Positions 28,630 through 37,807 of a stretch of DNA of 64,000 bases are shown piece by piece. This stretch comes from Roseibium polysiphoniae (GTDB lineage: Bacteria > Pseudomonadota > Alphaproteobacteria > Rhizobiales > Stappiaceae). The notes under the pieces were generated by a model. It did not search any database. It saw only the letters and a list, made by a program, of their open reading frames with translations, and had not been told where the DNA came from. Position 1 is the stretch's first letter. Each line of letters starts with the position of its first letter. The position numbers were made by a program, and so were the translations under genes. The stretch covers positions 372,001 through 436,000 of the forward strand of contig NZ_JACYXJ010000005.1 in the NCBI RefSeq assembly GCF_014842925.1. The letters are read 5' to 3'.

Positions 28630-29853
28630 TCACCCGTGGAAGCGCGACAGGGCCAGCGACGCATTGGTGCCGCCAAAGCCGAAGCTGTTGGATAGAACCG
28701 TATCGAGGCCGGCATCGTCGATGCGCTTGGTGGCGATCTCGCCGTCCTTCAGCTCAGGGTCAAGTTCAGTGATATTCGCCGACGCGGTGATGAAGTCGTT
28801 TTCCAGCATCAACAGACAGTAGATGGCTTCCTGAACGCCGGTCGCGCCCAGACTGTGGCCGGTGAGAGACTTGGTCGAGGACACCGGAGGCTGATTTTCG
28901 CCGAAAACGCGGCGGATGGCCTGGATCTCGCCGATGTCGCCAACGGGCGTGGATGTGCCATGGGAGTTGATGTAGTTGACCTTGCGCTCGCCCAGGGTGG
29001 ATGTTGCCAGACGCATGCAGCGCTCGCCACCTTCACCCGATGGGGCGACCATGTCGTAGCCATCAGAATTGGCAGCGTAGCCGGTCACTTCCGCATAGAT
29101 TTTCGCGCCGCGGGCCTTGGCATGTTCCAGTTCCTCAAGAACCACAACGCCGCCGCCGCCGGCGATGACGAAACCGTCGCGGGTCGCGTCATAGGCGCGG
29201 GAGGCCGTTTCGGGGGTGTCGTTGTACTTGGAAGACATGGCGCCCATGGCGTCGAACAGACAGGACAGCGTCCAGTCCAGTTCCTCGCCACCACCGGCGA
29301 ACATGACGTCCTGCTTGCCGAACTGGATCTGCTCGGTCGCAGCGCCAATACAGTGCGCCGACGTCGAACAGGCCGACGTGATTGAATAGTTGATGCCCTT
29401 GATCTTGAAGGGGGTCGCAAGGCAGGCCGAGTTGGTCGAGCTCATGCCGCGGGTCACCATGAACGGGCCCATGCGCTTGGGTGCGCCCTTTTCAATGACG
29501 ATCTTGTGCGCCTGGAAGAGGTTTTTCGTCGACGGACCACCAGAGCCCATGATCAGACCCGTCCGCTCATTCGAGATGTCGGTGTCTTCAAGACCGCTGT
29601 CGGCGATCGCCTGTTCCATGGCAATGAAGTTGTAAGCCGCGCCATCGCCCATGAAGCGGAGGTTCCGCTTGTCAACGTGCGACGGAATGTCGATGCTCGG
29701 CATGCCGTGGATCTGACTGCGGAAGCCGTGTTCTGCGTAGTCTGATGCAAAACTGATGCCCGACTTGCCGTCGCGAAGGCTTGCAAGAACTTCCTGGGTG
29801 TTGTTGCCGATCGACGACACAATACCCATTCCGGTGACAACCACCCGCCTCAT
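28630..29853 (-). CDS. fabB: Beta-ketoacyl-ACP synthase I FabB
   Basis: Condensing enzyme that elongates the cis-unsaturated intermediate made by FabA, hence needed for unsaturated fatty acids. 407 residues. Active-site Cys162 in [14 protein letters not shown], catalytic His residues in [11 protein letters not shown] and [10 protein letters not shown], and the terminal [12 protein letters not shown]. The cluster with fabA and fabI favours FabB over FabF. Ribosome binding site TAGGAGA. Lies between fabA and fabI in one leftward operon. Confidence 0.96.
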   Translation of the reverse strand: MRRVVVTGMGIVSSIGNNTQEVLASLRDGKSGISFASDYAEHGFRSQIHGMPSIDIPSHVDKRNLRFMGDGAAYNFIAMEQAIADSGLEDTDISNERTGLIMGSGGPSTKNLFQAHKIVIEKGAPKRMGPFMVTRGMSSTNSACLATPFKIKGINYSITSACSTSAHCIGAATEQIQFGKQDVMFAGGGEELDWTLSCLFDAMGAMSSKYNDTPETASRAYDATRDGFVIAGGGGVVVLEELEHAKARGAKIYAEVTGYAANSDGYDMVAPSGEGGERCMRLATSTLGERKVNYINSHGTSTPVGDIGEIQAIRRVFGENQPPVSSTKSLTGHSLGATGVQEAIYCLLMLENDFITASANITELDPELKDGEIATKRIDDAGLDTVLSNSFGFGGTNASLALSRFHG

Positions 29854-29989
29854 CGCGGTCTCCTATTCAGATTTCTCATCCGCCGGTTCAGCGTGCACGG
29901 CCGTCCGGTCGGGTTTGTTTTCATAAGGCAATCCGGCACGCGAGGGCGCCGGATCGAATTGTGCACTGATAGCTATGTCGTAAGGCCTT

Positions 29990-30496
29990 TTAGCCCTTGG
30001 CAAGACCGACGCGCAGATCGGTTGCCTTGTAGATGGGCTGTCCGTCGGCTTTTAGCCAGCCGTCGGCGATACCCAGAACAAGACGTCCCTTCATGATCCG
30101 CTTGAAGTCGATGCCATATTCGACCTTTTTGACTTCCGGCGTGACCATGCCTTTGAACTTCACTTCGCCGGTCGAAAGCGCCATGCCTTTTCCTTCAAGG
30201 CCGAGCCAGCCGAGGAAAAATCCGGTCAGCTGCCACATGGCGTCGAGGCCCAGGCAGCCCGGCATCACCGGATTGCCCTGAAAGTGGCAGGGGAAGAACC
30301 AGAGGTCGGGCTTGATATCGAATTCAGCGCGAATGAAGCCCTTGTCGAATTCGCCACCGGTTTCGGAAATCTCCGTGATCCGGTCGAACATCAACATGGG
30401 GGGCAGCGGCAATTGTGCGTTGCCGGGTCCAAATAGCTCGCCACGTGCGCAAGCAAGAAGGTCTTCGTATTCGTAGCTGGATCGCCGCTCGGTCAT
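29990..30496 (-). CDS. fabA: Bifunctional 3-hydroxydecanoyl-ACP dehydratase/isomerase FabA
   Basis: Introduces the cis double bond at the C10 stage for anaerobic-type unsaturated fatty acid synthesis. 168 residues from [14 protein letters not shown]. Single hot-dog domain with catalytic His71 in [15 protein letters not shown] and Asp85 in [31 protein letters not shown] follows. The open frame extends 31 codons upstream of ATG 30496 but without family likeness. 136 bases before fabB. Divergent from irr, an arrangement widespread in Hyphomicrobiales. Confidence 0.96.
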   Translation of the reverse strand: MTERRSSYEYEDLLACARGELFGPGNAQLPLPPMLMFDRITEISETGGEFDKGFIRAEFDIKPDLWFFPCHFQGNPVMPGCLGLDAMWQLTGFFLGWLGLEGKGMALSTGEVKFKGMVTPEVKKVEYGIDFKRIMKGRLVLGIADGWLKADGQPIYKATDLRVGLAKG

Positions 30497-30846
30497 TCGA
30501 GGTCCGTTGTTATCTCTCGCACCCGGTTTCGCCCGAACGGCTCGCCGGATGGTGGTTTTGATCGATTTGTTAGGGCGCCTTCCTAACACAGGGGAAACCG
30601 GTCCGAAAGATCACCCTTCTCGTAACTTTAAGCCAAAATACGCGGTTTGAACCGGCCACAGCCGCAATTCCTTCAAGGATGGGTCTGACGATAGACGAAA
30701 TGAGGTTGAGGAAAAACTTGCATCCATGAGCCAAGAAATGCCAATTATAGGCTGAATATCCCGGTTGATTGCCAATTAACACTGCGGACACTACGTTTAG
30801 GTAGGGTGCTGCAACAGGCAAAAGACCTCGGAAGCAAGATCTGGGA
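30497..30846. promoter_or_regulatory. Divergent regulatory region fabA/irr
   Basis: 350 noncoding bases that must hold promoters for the fab operon and irr. I see a direct repeat GCCAATTA at 30740-30747 and 30771-30778, spaced 31 bases (about three helical turns). No clear Irr box (TTTAGAA-type palindrome) or Fur-type box could be made out. No RNA gene recognised. Confidence 0.45.
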
Positions 30847-31278
30847 ATGACCGACACGATGCAAACACATCATGCCGAACACAATGTGACTGACATGCTC
30901 CGGAGCGCAGGCTTGCGCCCAACGAGGCAGCGTGTCTCACTCGCCGAGATTCTTTATTCCAAGGGCGACCGGCATATTTCAGCTGAATTGCTGCATGAAG
31001 AAGCCGTCGATGCCGATGTTCCCGTGTCTCTGGCCACGGTCTACAATACGCTGCATCAGTTCACGGAAGCCGGTCTTTTGCGAGAAGTCGCGATTGATGG
31101 CAACAAGACCTACTTCGACACCAATGTCTCGGATCACCATCACTTTTTCATCGAAGGTGAGAACAAGGTCATCGATATTCCAGGTGAAGGCGTCGGCATC
31201 GGCCGTATACCGCAGGCGCCGGACGGGATGGAAGTTGTTCGCGTCGATGTGATCGTCCGGGTCCGTCAGAAAGACTAG
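30847..31278 (+). CDS. irr: Iron response regulator Irr (Fur family)
   Basis: 143-residue Fur-superfamily transcription factor that controls haem and iron genes in Hyphomicrobiales in response to haem status. N-terminal winged helix LRSAGLRPTRQRVSLAEILYSKGDRHISAELLHEEA...VSLATVYNTLHQFTEAGLL. The C-terminal dimer domain has the Irr hallmark histidine triplet HHH at 97-99, which binds ferrous haem in known Irr proteins. The N-terminal Gly-Cys-Pro haem regulatory motif of Bradyrhizobium Irr is absent, as in Rhizobium. Placement beside fabA is conserved. Confidence 0.92.
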   Translation: MTDTMQTHHAEHNVTDMLRSAGLRPTRQRVSLAEILYSKGDRHISAELLHEEAVDADVPVSLATVYNTLHQFTEAGLLREVAIDGNKTYFDTNVSDHHHFFIEGENKVIDIPGEGVGIGRIPQAPDGMEVVRVDVIVRVRQKD

Positions 31279-31305
31279 GACCTGCTGCACCAGCTCGCAG
31301 CTCGT

Positions 31306-31827
31306 CTAGTCGAGCGCAGCTTTCCAGCAATAGATATCAACGAGATCGTCCGTTCCCGGAAAAACCATCTCGTTTGATCGCGTAAATCCAAGCTTTTGCA
31401 GCAATTTGATGGACCGGCTGTTGTCGGGTGTGACGATGGCAAGAAGCTGCGTCAACTCGAGTTCGCGTTCCGCATGCTTCTGAACTGCATGGGCCGCTTC
31501 TCGCGCAAAACCTGATCCGCCGTGTTCTGCGAGAAAGGCATAGCCGAGATCCGGACCATCAAATCCCTCGCGCTCCACGATCCCGCAAATTCCGAGCGGC
31601 TCACCATCGCTCAGCCTGGTCACCAACCAAAACCCGAAACCATTGCTTCGATAGCTCTGGATCAGCTTCTCACGCACATAATTGGCAGCTTTTGTGAGGT
31701 CCGAGATCTGCCTGTTGCCGATGTAACGGTGATAGTCCGGCTCGTTCATCAGCTTCAGAAAGAACGCGGCGTCGGCCTCATTCGCCTCACGAAACTTCAG
31801 TCGCTGCGTCGCGTTCGGGACATTCAT
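31306..31827 (-). CDS. GNAT-family (RimJ-like) N-acetyltransferase
   Basis: 173-residue acetyltransferase. N-terminal RLKFREANEADAAFFLKLMNEPDYHRYIG, central FGFWLVTRLSDGEPLGICGIVEREG, acetyl-CoA segment AEHGGSGFAREAAHAV, and VTPDNSRSIKLLQKLGF near the end. Substrate unknown; protein- or antibiotic-type targets cannot be separated. The start overlaps the nth stop by four bases (ATGA), so it is translated with nth. The two GNAT proteins of the window are clearly different in sequence. Confidence 0.88.
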   Translation of the reverse strand: MNVPNATQRLKFREANEADAAFFLKLMNEPDYHRYIGNRQISDLTKAANYVREKLIQSYRSNGFGFWLVTRLSDGEPLGICGIVEREGFDGPDLGYAFLAEHGGSGFAREAAHAVQKHAERELELTQLLAIVTPDNSRSIKLLQKLGFTRSNEMVFPGTDDLVDIYCWKAALD

Positions 31828-32657
31828 TCCGCATCCAGACGGGTTTTGCCGGCGGCGACAAGCGCAGCGGTGCGCACGGCGATCTCCGGAGTGGCGTCAT
31901 AGGGCTCTTTGTCGGGACTCTTGCAGAGATCGTAGATGAGACAGCGTTTGCATTCGGGCTTGCGCGCCTTGCAGATGTAGCGGCCGTGAAGGATCAGCCA
32001 ATGGTGCGCGTGCAGGCTGAATTCCGGCGGGATGATCCGCTCCATGGCCTTTTCGACATCCAGCGGCGTCTTCCCCGGAGCAATGCCAATTCGGTTGCCG
32101 AGCCTGAACAGATGCGTGTCGACCGCGATTGTCGGCTGGCCGAAGAAGATGTTGAGCACCACATTCGCCGTCTTGCGGCCAACGCCAGGCAGCTTCTCCA
32201 GTTCTTCACGGTCATCGGGCACTTCGCCGCCGTGATCACGAAGCAGCTGCTGCGAAAGGAGGATGACGTTCTTGGCCTTGGTTTTGTAAAGGCCAATCGT
32301 GCGGATTTCCTCGCGAACCTTGTCTTCGCCAAGCGCGTCCATCTTTTCCGGAGTGTCGGCGATCTGAAACAGATGTTTTGTTGCGCGGTTGACGCCGACA
32401 TCCGTCGCCTGTGCGGACAAGACCACGGCCACAAGCAATGTGTAGGCGTTCACATAGTCCAGTTCGCCCTCGGGTTCGGGGTTATCTGCATGAAATCTTT
32501 GAAAGATCGCGTAGGTCTCTGCCTTGGTATAGCGGGACCGCTTCAAGACTTTGCCCGGATTGTCGACGGACGGCGCTTTCCGTTTCGGCGCGGTCTTTTT
32601 CTTTGTCGCAGTCGCTGGAGACGTGGCGCGACGCTTTGTGATCTTTGAATCTGCCAT
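31824..32657 (-). CDS. nth: Endonuclease III
   Basis: Bifunctional DNA glycosylase/AP lyase removing oxidised pyrimidines. 277 residues from MADSKITKRR, including an unusually Lys/Arg/Ala-rich N-terminal extension of about 45 residues before the conserved core. Helix-hairpin-helix LPGVGRKTANVVL carries the catalytic Lys, and VDTHLFRLGNR the catalytic Asp. The four Cys of the 4Fe-4S cluster are spaced C-x6-C-x2-C-x5-C (CKARKPECKRCLIYDLC). An upstream ATG at 32693 would overlap the divergent DUF2244 gene, so 32657 is preferred. Confidence 0.94.
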   Translation of the reverse strand: MADSKITKRRATSPATATKKKTAPKRKAPSVDNPGKVLKRSRYTKAETYAIFQRFHADNPEPEGELDYVNAYTLLVAVVLSAQATDVGVNRATKHLFQIADTPEKMDALGEDKVREEIRTIGLYKTKAKNVILLSQQLLRDHGGEVPDDREELEKLPGVGRKTANVVLNIFFGQPTIAVDTHLFRLGNRIGIAPGKTPLDVEKAMERIIPPEFSLHAHHWLILHGRYICKARKPECKRCLIYDLCKSPDKEPYDATPEIAVRTAALVAAGKTRLDAE

Positions 32658-32665
32658 GCCCACTC

Positions 32666-32671
32666 TATAAT
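32666..32671 (+). promoter_or_regulatory. Candidate -10 box for a leaderless DUF2244 mRNA
   Basis: A perfect TATAAT ends eight bases before the DUF2244 ATG (32680), leaving room for transcription to begin only at or next to the start codon. No Shine-Dalgarno precedes that ATG. The -35 region (TTTGAA around 32644-32649) is weak. Confidence 0.4.
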
Positions 32672-32679
32672 CTTTCTTC

Positions 32680-33201
32680 ATGACAGCCGACAATCCGAAA
32701 CCCGAGCCTGAAAACGATGCCTACAGCACTGAAGAGCCCTTCTTCTCGGCCGTGCTGACGCCCTATCGTTCGTTGAGCCCGCGCGGCTTCATGGTTTTCA
32801 TGTTGTGTGTCGGCGCGGTGAGTTTCATCTCCGGAATTGCCTTTCTGGCGATCGGCGCTTGGCCGGTCTTCGGTTTTTTCGGCCTGGATGTCCTGCTCAT
32901 CTGGTTGGCGTTCAGGCTGAACTATGTGTCGGCCAAGACCTATGAGGAAGTTGTGGTTTCGGCGCACGAAATTGTCGTGCGAAAGGTCGGGCCGGGAAAA
33001 CGTCATCAGGAATTTCGCTTCAATCCCTTGTGGGTGCGCATGTCGATGACCCGCCTCGAAGATGAAGGCGTCACCCGGTTGTCTTTGAGTTCGAGAGGCG
33101 AACATATCGACATCGGAAATTTCCTGAACCCTGAAGATCGCACCAGTTTTGCCGGCGCGATGGCCAATGCCCTTGCCACCGCCAAGGCAGGCAGTATCTG
33201 A
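32680..33201 (+). CDS. DUF2244 integral membrane protein
   Basis: 173-residue protein of the DUF2244 family, function unknown. The N-terminal stretch is acidic and polar and ends in FFSAVLTPYRSLSPRGFMVFM, the family signature. Two adjacent transmembrane helices (about residues 37-80: FMVFMLCVGAVSFISGIAFL and WPVFGFFGLDVLLIWLAFRL) are followed by a cytoplasmic beta-rich domain (YEEVVVSAHEIVVRKVGPGKRHQEFRFNPLWVRM). In many alphaproteobacteria DUF2244 genes lie next to nth, as here. Divergent from nth with only 22 bases between the starts. Confidence 0.88.
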   Translation: MTADNPKPEPENDAYSTEEPFFSAVLTPYRSLSPRGFMVFMLCVGAVSFISGIAFLAIGAWPVFGFFGLDVLLIWLAFRLNYVSAKTYEEVVVSAHEIVVRKVGPGKRHQEFRFNPLWVRMSMTRLEDEGVTRLSLSSRGEHIDIGNFLNPEDRTSFAGAMANALATAKAGSI

Positions 33202-33333
33202 GCGTTGCAGCGCATCTACTGTAGTGCGCTTTTTATTTGAGCACGCATAGCGGGCAGGCTTGCTGTAACTTGTTGCCACCTTTCATGTCCGCGTCCCGCA
33301 AAGGCTGCGCGAGGTAACAAGAGGCTTCCTGCA

Positions 33334-33666
33334 ATGCCCGAGTTCCGACTCCCTCTTTCCGGTGACGTCACCCAGGCCATCAATCCCTGGTTTGACATGT
33401 TCAAGGCCTTTGGCAGTCAGTTCGGTCTGATCAACATCAATCTCGGCAGGTCGCCGGCACCTGAGATCGAACAGAAGGTCCTTCAGGAAGTCGGCAGTTA
33501 CGGGCGCCAGCTCGGGCGCATGGGCGATGCTCTGAATGTCCTCATCGAAAAGCTCGAACCCAAGCTTGGCGATCTCACGAAGGAGGAGCGTCTCGCTCTT
33601 GATGCCTTCCGGGTGATGCAGGCGGAAATTGATCAGATCAAATCTGATCATCGGCTTTCGCGATAG
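33334..33666 (+). CDS. Conserved small hypothetical protein
   Basis: 110-residue soluble protein without signal peptide or membrane segment. It begins MPEFRLPLSGDVTQAINPW; the middle IEQKVLQEVGSYGRQLGRMGDALNVLIEKL and the Lys/Asp-rich end look like a helical hairpin. I do not recognise a named family, though I recall similar short proteins in related alphaproteobacteria. Clean coding pattern, AAGAGG upstream and no competing frame make it a real gene. It ends three bases before the convergent transporter stop. Confidence 0.72.
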   Translation: MPEFRLPLSGDVTQAINPWFDMFKAFGSQFGLININLGRSPAPEIEQKVLQEVGSYGRQLGRMGDALNVLIEKLEPKLGDLTKEERLALDAFRVMQAEIDQIKSDHRLSR

Positions 33667-33669
33667 TCG

Positions 33670-34845
33670 TCAGGATACGCGCCGCCCCGTCCTTTTAGTC
33701 AAGATCAGGACCACGAAGGCAAGGGCGCCGACGCCGCCAGCAGCGTATACGACCATCTGAAAATCGAAGACGTCGGCGATGAAGCCCATCGAAACTCCAC
33801 CAATCATGCCACCGAGGAACAGGCTGTTCATGTAGATTGCGGTCGCCTTGCCGGGCTCTTCAGGAATGAAGCTTTGGACGTAGGTGATGGCGATGCCGGC
33901 AAAGAGGCCGTAGTACAGCCCTTCCAGGGCAGCATAGGCAGCTGCCTCCGCCACTGTCGTGACCTGGGCCATGAGGCCGAACGCAAAAACGCCAAGAAGA
34001 GCGGCGACCAGGAGGACTTGCCGCGCGCCAAAACGTTCCGCAAGCCGGGCGGCTGCGAAAATCACCAGGATCTCGACAAAGCACTTGATCGAAAGCGCCA
34101 TGCCCGGTGTAAAGCCCGGCAGGCCTGCTTCCTTGATGAAAAAGAGCGGGGCCGCGGTGGTGAAGAGAACGTTGGCCAGTGCAAACATGGTGCAGCAGAG
34201 AGCTGCGAGCAAAAGCGCCCAATCCATGCGCTTGGCCGGCTCATCCTTACGGGTCTTGGGCGGCGCGGTGAAACCGCCCGGCACCAGAAAATACCAGCTT
34301 GCCAGCCAGACAAGGCCAAGAGCGGCCGACAGAAAATAGGTTTTTTGAAAACCGATCTCGGCGATCAGGACGAAGGTCAGCGCTGGCCCGATCATCCACG
34401 CGAGCGAAACGCCCATTCGCAGCAATGCGTTGAAGCGGCCTGCGTCGATGTCATTGGCGTTTGCATATAGCCGGCCGAAGGTGAAGGTTGTGGCTGTCGC
34501 ACCATTGGCAATCGCCATCATCGGTGCACCAGCTAAGACGAGAACTTCAAAACGTGGGCCGCTGGCCAGCAGACCGGCAAAGAGCACGTAGCAACCGACG
34601 GACAGGCCAAGCAGCTTTCGAACAGGTACGGACCCGTCGAGCAACCGTCCAAACCGGCGGTTCACCAACATGGTAAGCGGCGTCACCAATCCAGTGTAGA
34701 GGCCGATTTTCCACGGCGGCTGTTGCAGGCCCTCGACAATGAAATAGCCCATGGCCGGCACAAGCGATGCGGTGCAGGTTGAGCCGAGGACGAGAAGAAA
34801 CACGATATGGAGGCCCTGCTTGGGCAGGACAGGCAAGGCAATCAT
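33670..34845 (-). CDS. MFS transporter, sugar-efflux (SET) like
   Basis: 391-residue inner-membrane protein with about 12 transmembrane helices. Segment GRFNALLRMGVSLAWMIGPALTFVLIAEIGF resembles the SET sugar-efflux family more than other MFS groups (the SLAW-IGP-LAF pattern). The MFS loop 2-3 motif is degenerate (NRRFGRLLDGSVPVRK). Export of sugars or related small molecules is inferred; substrate unknown. 102 bases downstream of mutS on the same strand. Confidence 0.82.
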   Translation of the reverse strand: MIALPVLPKQGLHIVFLLVLGSTCTASLVPAMGYFIVEGLQQPPWKIGLYTGLVTPLTMLVNRRFGRLLDGSVPVRKLLGLSVGCYVLFAGLLASGPRFEVLVLAGAPMMAIANGATATTFTFGRLYANANDIDAGRFNALLRMGVSLAWMIGPALTFVLIAEIGFQKTYFLSAALGLVWLASWYFLVPGGFTAPPKTRKDEPAKRMDWALLLAALCCTMFALANVLFTTAAPLFFIKEAGLPGFTPGMALSIKCFVEILVIFAAARLAERFGARQVLLVAALLGVFAFGLMAQVTTVAEAAAYAALEGLYYGLFAGIAITYVQSFIPEEPGKATAIYMNSLFLGGMIGGVSMGFIADVFDFQMVVYAAGGVGALAFVVLILTKRTGRRVS

Positions 34846-34947
34846 GTTTCAATCCGATTGGTGCTGCGCGAGAATGAACGCAGATGAGGAAGAGCGTCTG
34901 AAGCCTATGCGTTTAGGCGATTTCTGTCACGCCTTGATGAAGCCAAA

Positions 34948-37674
34948 TCAGATCTGATCCCGGTTTGAGCGCGCTGCCTTGAGCCGGTAAAGCGCTTCCA
35001 GTGCCTCGCGCGGCGTCATGTCGTCCGGGTCAATCGTATCGAGTTCTTGAGCAAGAAGATCAGGCTCGCCTGAGTCCGTAGCAGCGCTGGGCGTCGGTGT
35101 CAGCGCCGCGAAGAGCGGCAATTCGTCGATCAAGGATTCTGCCGGTGACCGTCGGTCCTGCTCCTCAAGCTGACTGAGAACCGCTTTAGACCGCTCGACA
35201 ACGCTGGACGGAAGACCAGCAAGTTTCGCAACCTGAATGCCATAGGAGCGATCCGCGGCGCCAGGCACGATTTCGTGCAGAAAGACCACCTCGCCTTTCC
35301 ACTCTTTCACCTGCACGGTGGCGTTGGACAGCCGGTCGAGCTTTTGCGAGAGCGCGGTCAGCTCATGGTAGTGCGTGGCGAACAAAGCCCGCGACTTGTT
35401 GATCTCGTGCAGGTGTTCAATCGTTGCCCAGGCGATCGACAGTCCGTCAAAGGTCGCTGTACCGCGGCCGATCTCATCCAGGATCACAAGGGAGCGGTCG
35501 CCGGATTGATTGAGGATCGCGGCCGTTTCGACCATTTCGACCATGAAGGTAGACCGGCCGCGTGCCAGATCATCGGCTGCGCCCACACGTGAGAAAAGTC
35601 GGTCGACAACGCCGATATGAGCTGATGCGGCTGGAACGAAGGATCCCATTTGCGCAAGAACGGCAATCAGTGCGTTCTGGCGCAGGAAGGTCGATTTACC
35701 GGCCATATTGGGGCCGGTGATCAGCCAGATGCGGCCCGTTTGTTCTTCTTCCTCAGGCCCAAGATCAGCGTCGTTTGCAACAAAGCTCTCACCGCCGGAT
35801 GTCCTGAGCGCGCGTTCCACCACCGGGTGACGGCCACTGACGATGTTGAAGGCGCGGCTGTCATCGACCTGGGGTCGGATGTAGCTGTCTTCCTGTGCCA
35901 ATTTCGCGAGCGCTGCAGAGACGTCCAGAATGCTGAGGCCCTGCGCGGCAGCCTTGATGGCATCACCCGCCGAGATGATTTCGCCCGCCAGTCGCTCGAA
36001 GATCTCGGTCTCGATCGCAAAGGCCCGTTCCCCGGCACTGGCGATCTTGGATTCCAGATCCGCGAGTTCTGTGGTCGTGAACCGCATCGCGCCCGCCATG
36101 GACTGGCGATGGATGAAACGCGCCGGGTCGGAGGTCAGTTTTTCCGACTGTGCGGTTGGCGCTTCGATGAACCAGCCAAGAACGTTGTTGTGCTTGATCT
36201 TCAGGGAGCGAATTCCGAGCTCTTCGGAATAGTCCGCCTGGAGCCGGGCGATGACCTTTCGCGATTCATCCCGAAGAGATCTGAGCTCGTCGAGATCGGA
36301 ATTGTAGCCCGACGCAACAAACCCGCCATCTCGTTTCAGCAGGGGCGGATCTTCCTTGATCGCGGTGACCAGCTCTTCGCCCAGTGCGTGAGGCGCTGCA
36401 TCAAGGCTTGCGCGGGCGGCCGCGACTTCTGCAGGAATGGTGGCGGAAACGCTTCCGGTTTGATTCAGAACCGCTCGGGCGGCGGTAAGGCCTTGTGCAA
36501 TAGAAAGAATATCCCGTGGGCCACCACGTTGCAGGGCAATCCGGGACAGGGCGCGGGCCATATCCGGCGCACCTTTCAGCGTCTGGCGCAGGCCTTCGCG
36601 CATCATTTCATTTTCCAGGAAGAACTCGACCGCGTCGTGACGGCGCGAGATTTCATCCGGATTGATCAGGGGGCCGGCGAGCCGGCTTGAAAGAAGCCGT
36701 GAACCACCGCCAGTGACCGTCCGGTCAATGGTTGCCAGCAGACTGCCCTGTTTTTCTCCGCCAAGGGTTCTGGTCAGCTCCAGGTTTGCCCGCGTCGCCG
36801 GATCGATCAGCATGCGCCCGGCGCCGGCCTCACGCGTGGGCGTATCCAGTGGCGGTCGTTCGCCCAGTTGGGTCTTTTCAATATAGGCAAGAATGCCGGC
36901 CGCTGCGGACAGCTCTGCGCGGGAGAAGGTGCCAAAGCCGTCGAGCGTCTTGACGCCGAAGTAGTGAGCCAGGCGATCTGCGGCGGTCGAACTGTCGAAG
37001 AAGGCACGCGGCACGGGCGACAGGGCACCGCCCAGCTGTTCTGCGGTTTGCCGAAGATCAGCCTCCTGCAAGAGGGTGTCAGGCAGGATCAACTCACGCG
37101 GGGAAATCTGGGCGAGATCGGCCGCAAGCCGCTGGTCATCCGTCTCGGCGACCTGAAACGACCCCGTCGACATGTCGATCCACGCCAGGCCATAAACGCT
37201 GTCGCCTGCGAGCGATCCGCCGCGCAACCTCGTCATGGCGGACAGGAAGTTGTTTGCGCTGGAATCGAGCAGCCGCTCCTCGGTCAGCGTTCCCGGCGTC
37301 ACCAGCCGCACCACATCCCGGCGCACCACTGATTTGGAGCCGCGTTTTTTCGCCTCGGCCGGATCTTCAGTCTGCTCGCACACGGAAACCCGATGGCCGA
37401 GCGAAATCAGTTTTTGCAGATAGTCATCAGCCGCATGGACCGGGACCCCGCACATGGGAATGTCTTCGCCAAGGTGCTTGCCGCGCTTCGTCAAGGTAAT
37501 GCCCAGTGCCCGGGCAGCAACTTCGGCGTCGTCGAAAAACAGCTCGTAGAAATCTCCCATCCGGTAGAACAGGAGGCTGTCCGGATTGGCCGTCTTGATC
37601 TCGATGAACTGGGCCATCATCGGGGTGACGCGGGCTTCCGCCTGCGGCGCTTTGAGAGACTGGTTTTCTGACAT
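34948..37674 (-). CDS. mutS: DNA mismatch repair protein MutS
   Basis: Mismatch sensor and ATPase. 908 residues from [23 protein letters not shown]. Mismatch-binding loop [18 protein letters not shown] carries the Phe-x-Glu region; connector, clamp and lever domains follow; the C-terminal ATPase has Walker [14 protein letters not shown] and Walker B/D-loop [19 protein letters not shown]. The extreme C-terminus ([20 protein letters not shown]) is the tetramer tail. The open frame upstream of 37674 lacks similarity. Divergent from maeB across about 130 bases. Confidence 0.98.
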   Translation of the reverse strand: MSENQSLKAPQAEARVTPMMAQFIEIKTANPDSLLFYRMGDFYELFFDDAEVAARALGITLTKRGKHLGEDIPMCGVPVHAADDYLQKLISLGHRVSVCEQTEDPAEAKKRGSKSVVRRDVVRLVTPGTLTEERLLDSSANNFLSAMTRLRGGSLAGDSVYGLAWIDMSTGSFQVAETDDQRLAADLAQISPRELILPDTLLQEADLRQTAEQLGGALSPVPRAFFDSSTAADRLAHYFGVKTLDGFGTFSRAELSAAAGILAYIEKTQLGERPPLDTPTREAGAGRMLIDPATRANLELTRTLGGEKQGSLLATIDRTVTGGGSRLLSSRLAGPLINPDEISRRHDAVEFFLENEMMREGLRQTLKGAPDMARALSRIALQRGGPRDILSIAQGLTAARAVLNQTGSVSATIPAEVAAARASLDAAPHALGEELVTAIKEDPPLLKRDGGFVASGYNSDLDELRSLRDESRKVIARLQADYSEELGIRSLKIKHNNVLGWFIEAPTAQSEKLTSDPARFIHRQSMAGAMRFTTTELADLESKIASAGERAFAIETEIFERLAGEIISAGDAIKAAAQGLSILDVSAALAKLAQEDSYIRPQVDDSRAFNIVSGRHPVVERALRTSGGESFVANDADLGPEEEEQTGRIWLITGPNMAGKSTFLRQNALIAVLAQMGSFVPAASAHIGVVDRLFSRVGAADDLARGRSTFMVEMVETAAILNQSGDRSLVILDEIGRGTATFDGLSIAWATIEHLHEINKSRALFATHYHELTALSQKLDRLSNATVQVKEWKGEVVFLHEIVPGAADRSYGIQVAKLAGLPSSVVERSKAVLSQLEEQDRRSPAESLIDELPLFAALTPTPSAATDSGEPDLLAQELDTIDPDDMTPREALEALYRLKAARSNRDQI

Positions 37675-37807
37675 GAGGCGAAAGTAGCAAACCCTTTTCG
37701 TGCTTTCACAAATGCTATGCCCGATCTCGCCTTGAGTGGGCAATTTTCAGGGGATAAGGTCTTGCCCACGACCGCGCAAGAAGGCCGAAAAAGGAAACGC
37801 CGAAACC

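Noticed and set aside
35650-36690. 346-codon rightward open frame opposite mutS
   Set aside because: Shadow of the MutS core; no motif of its own.
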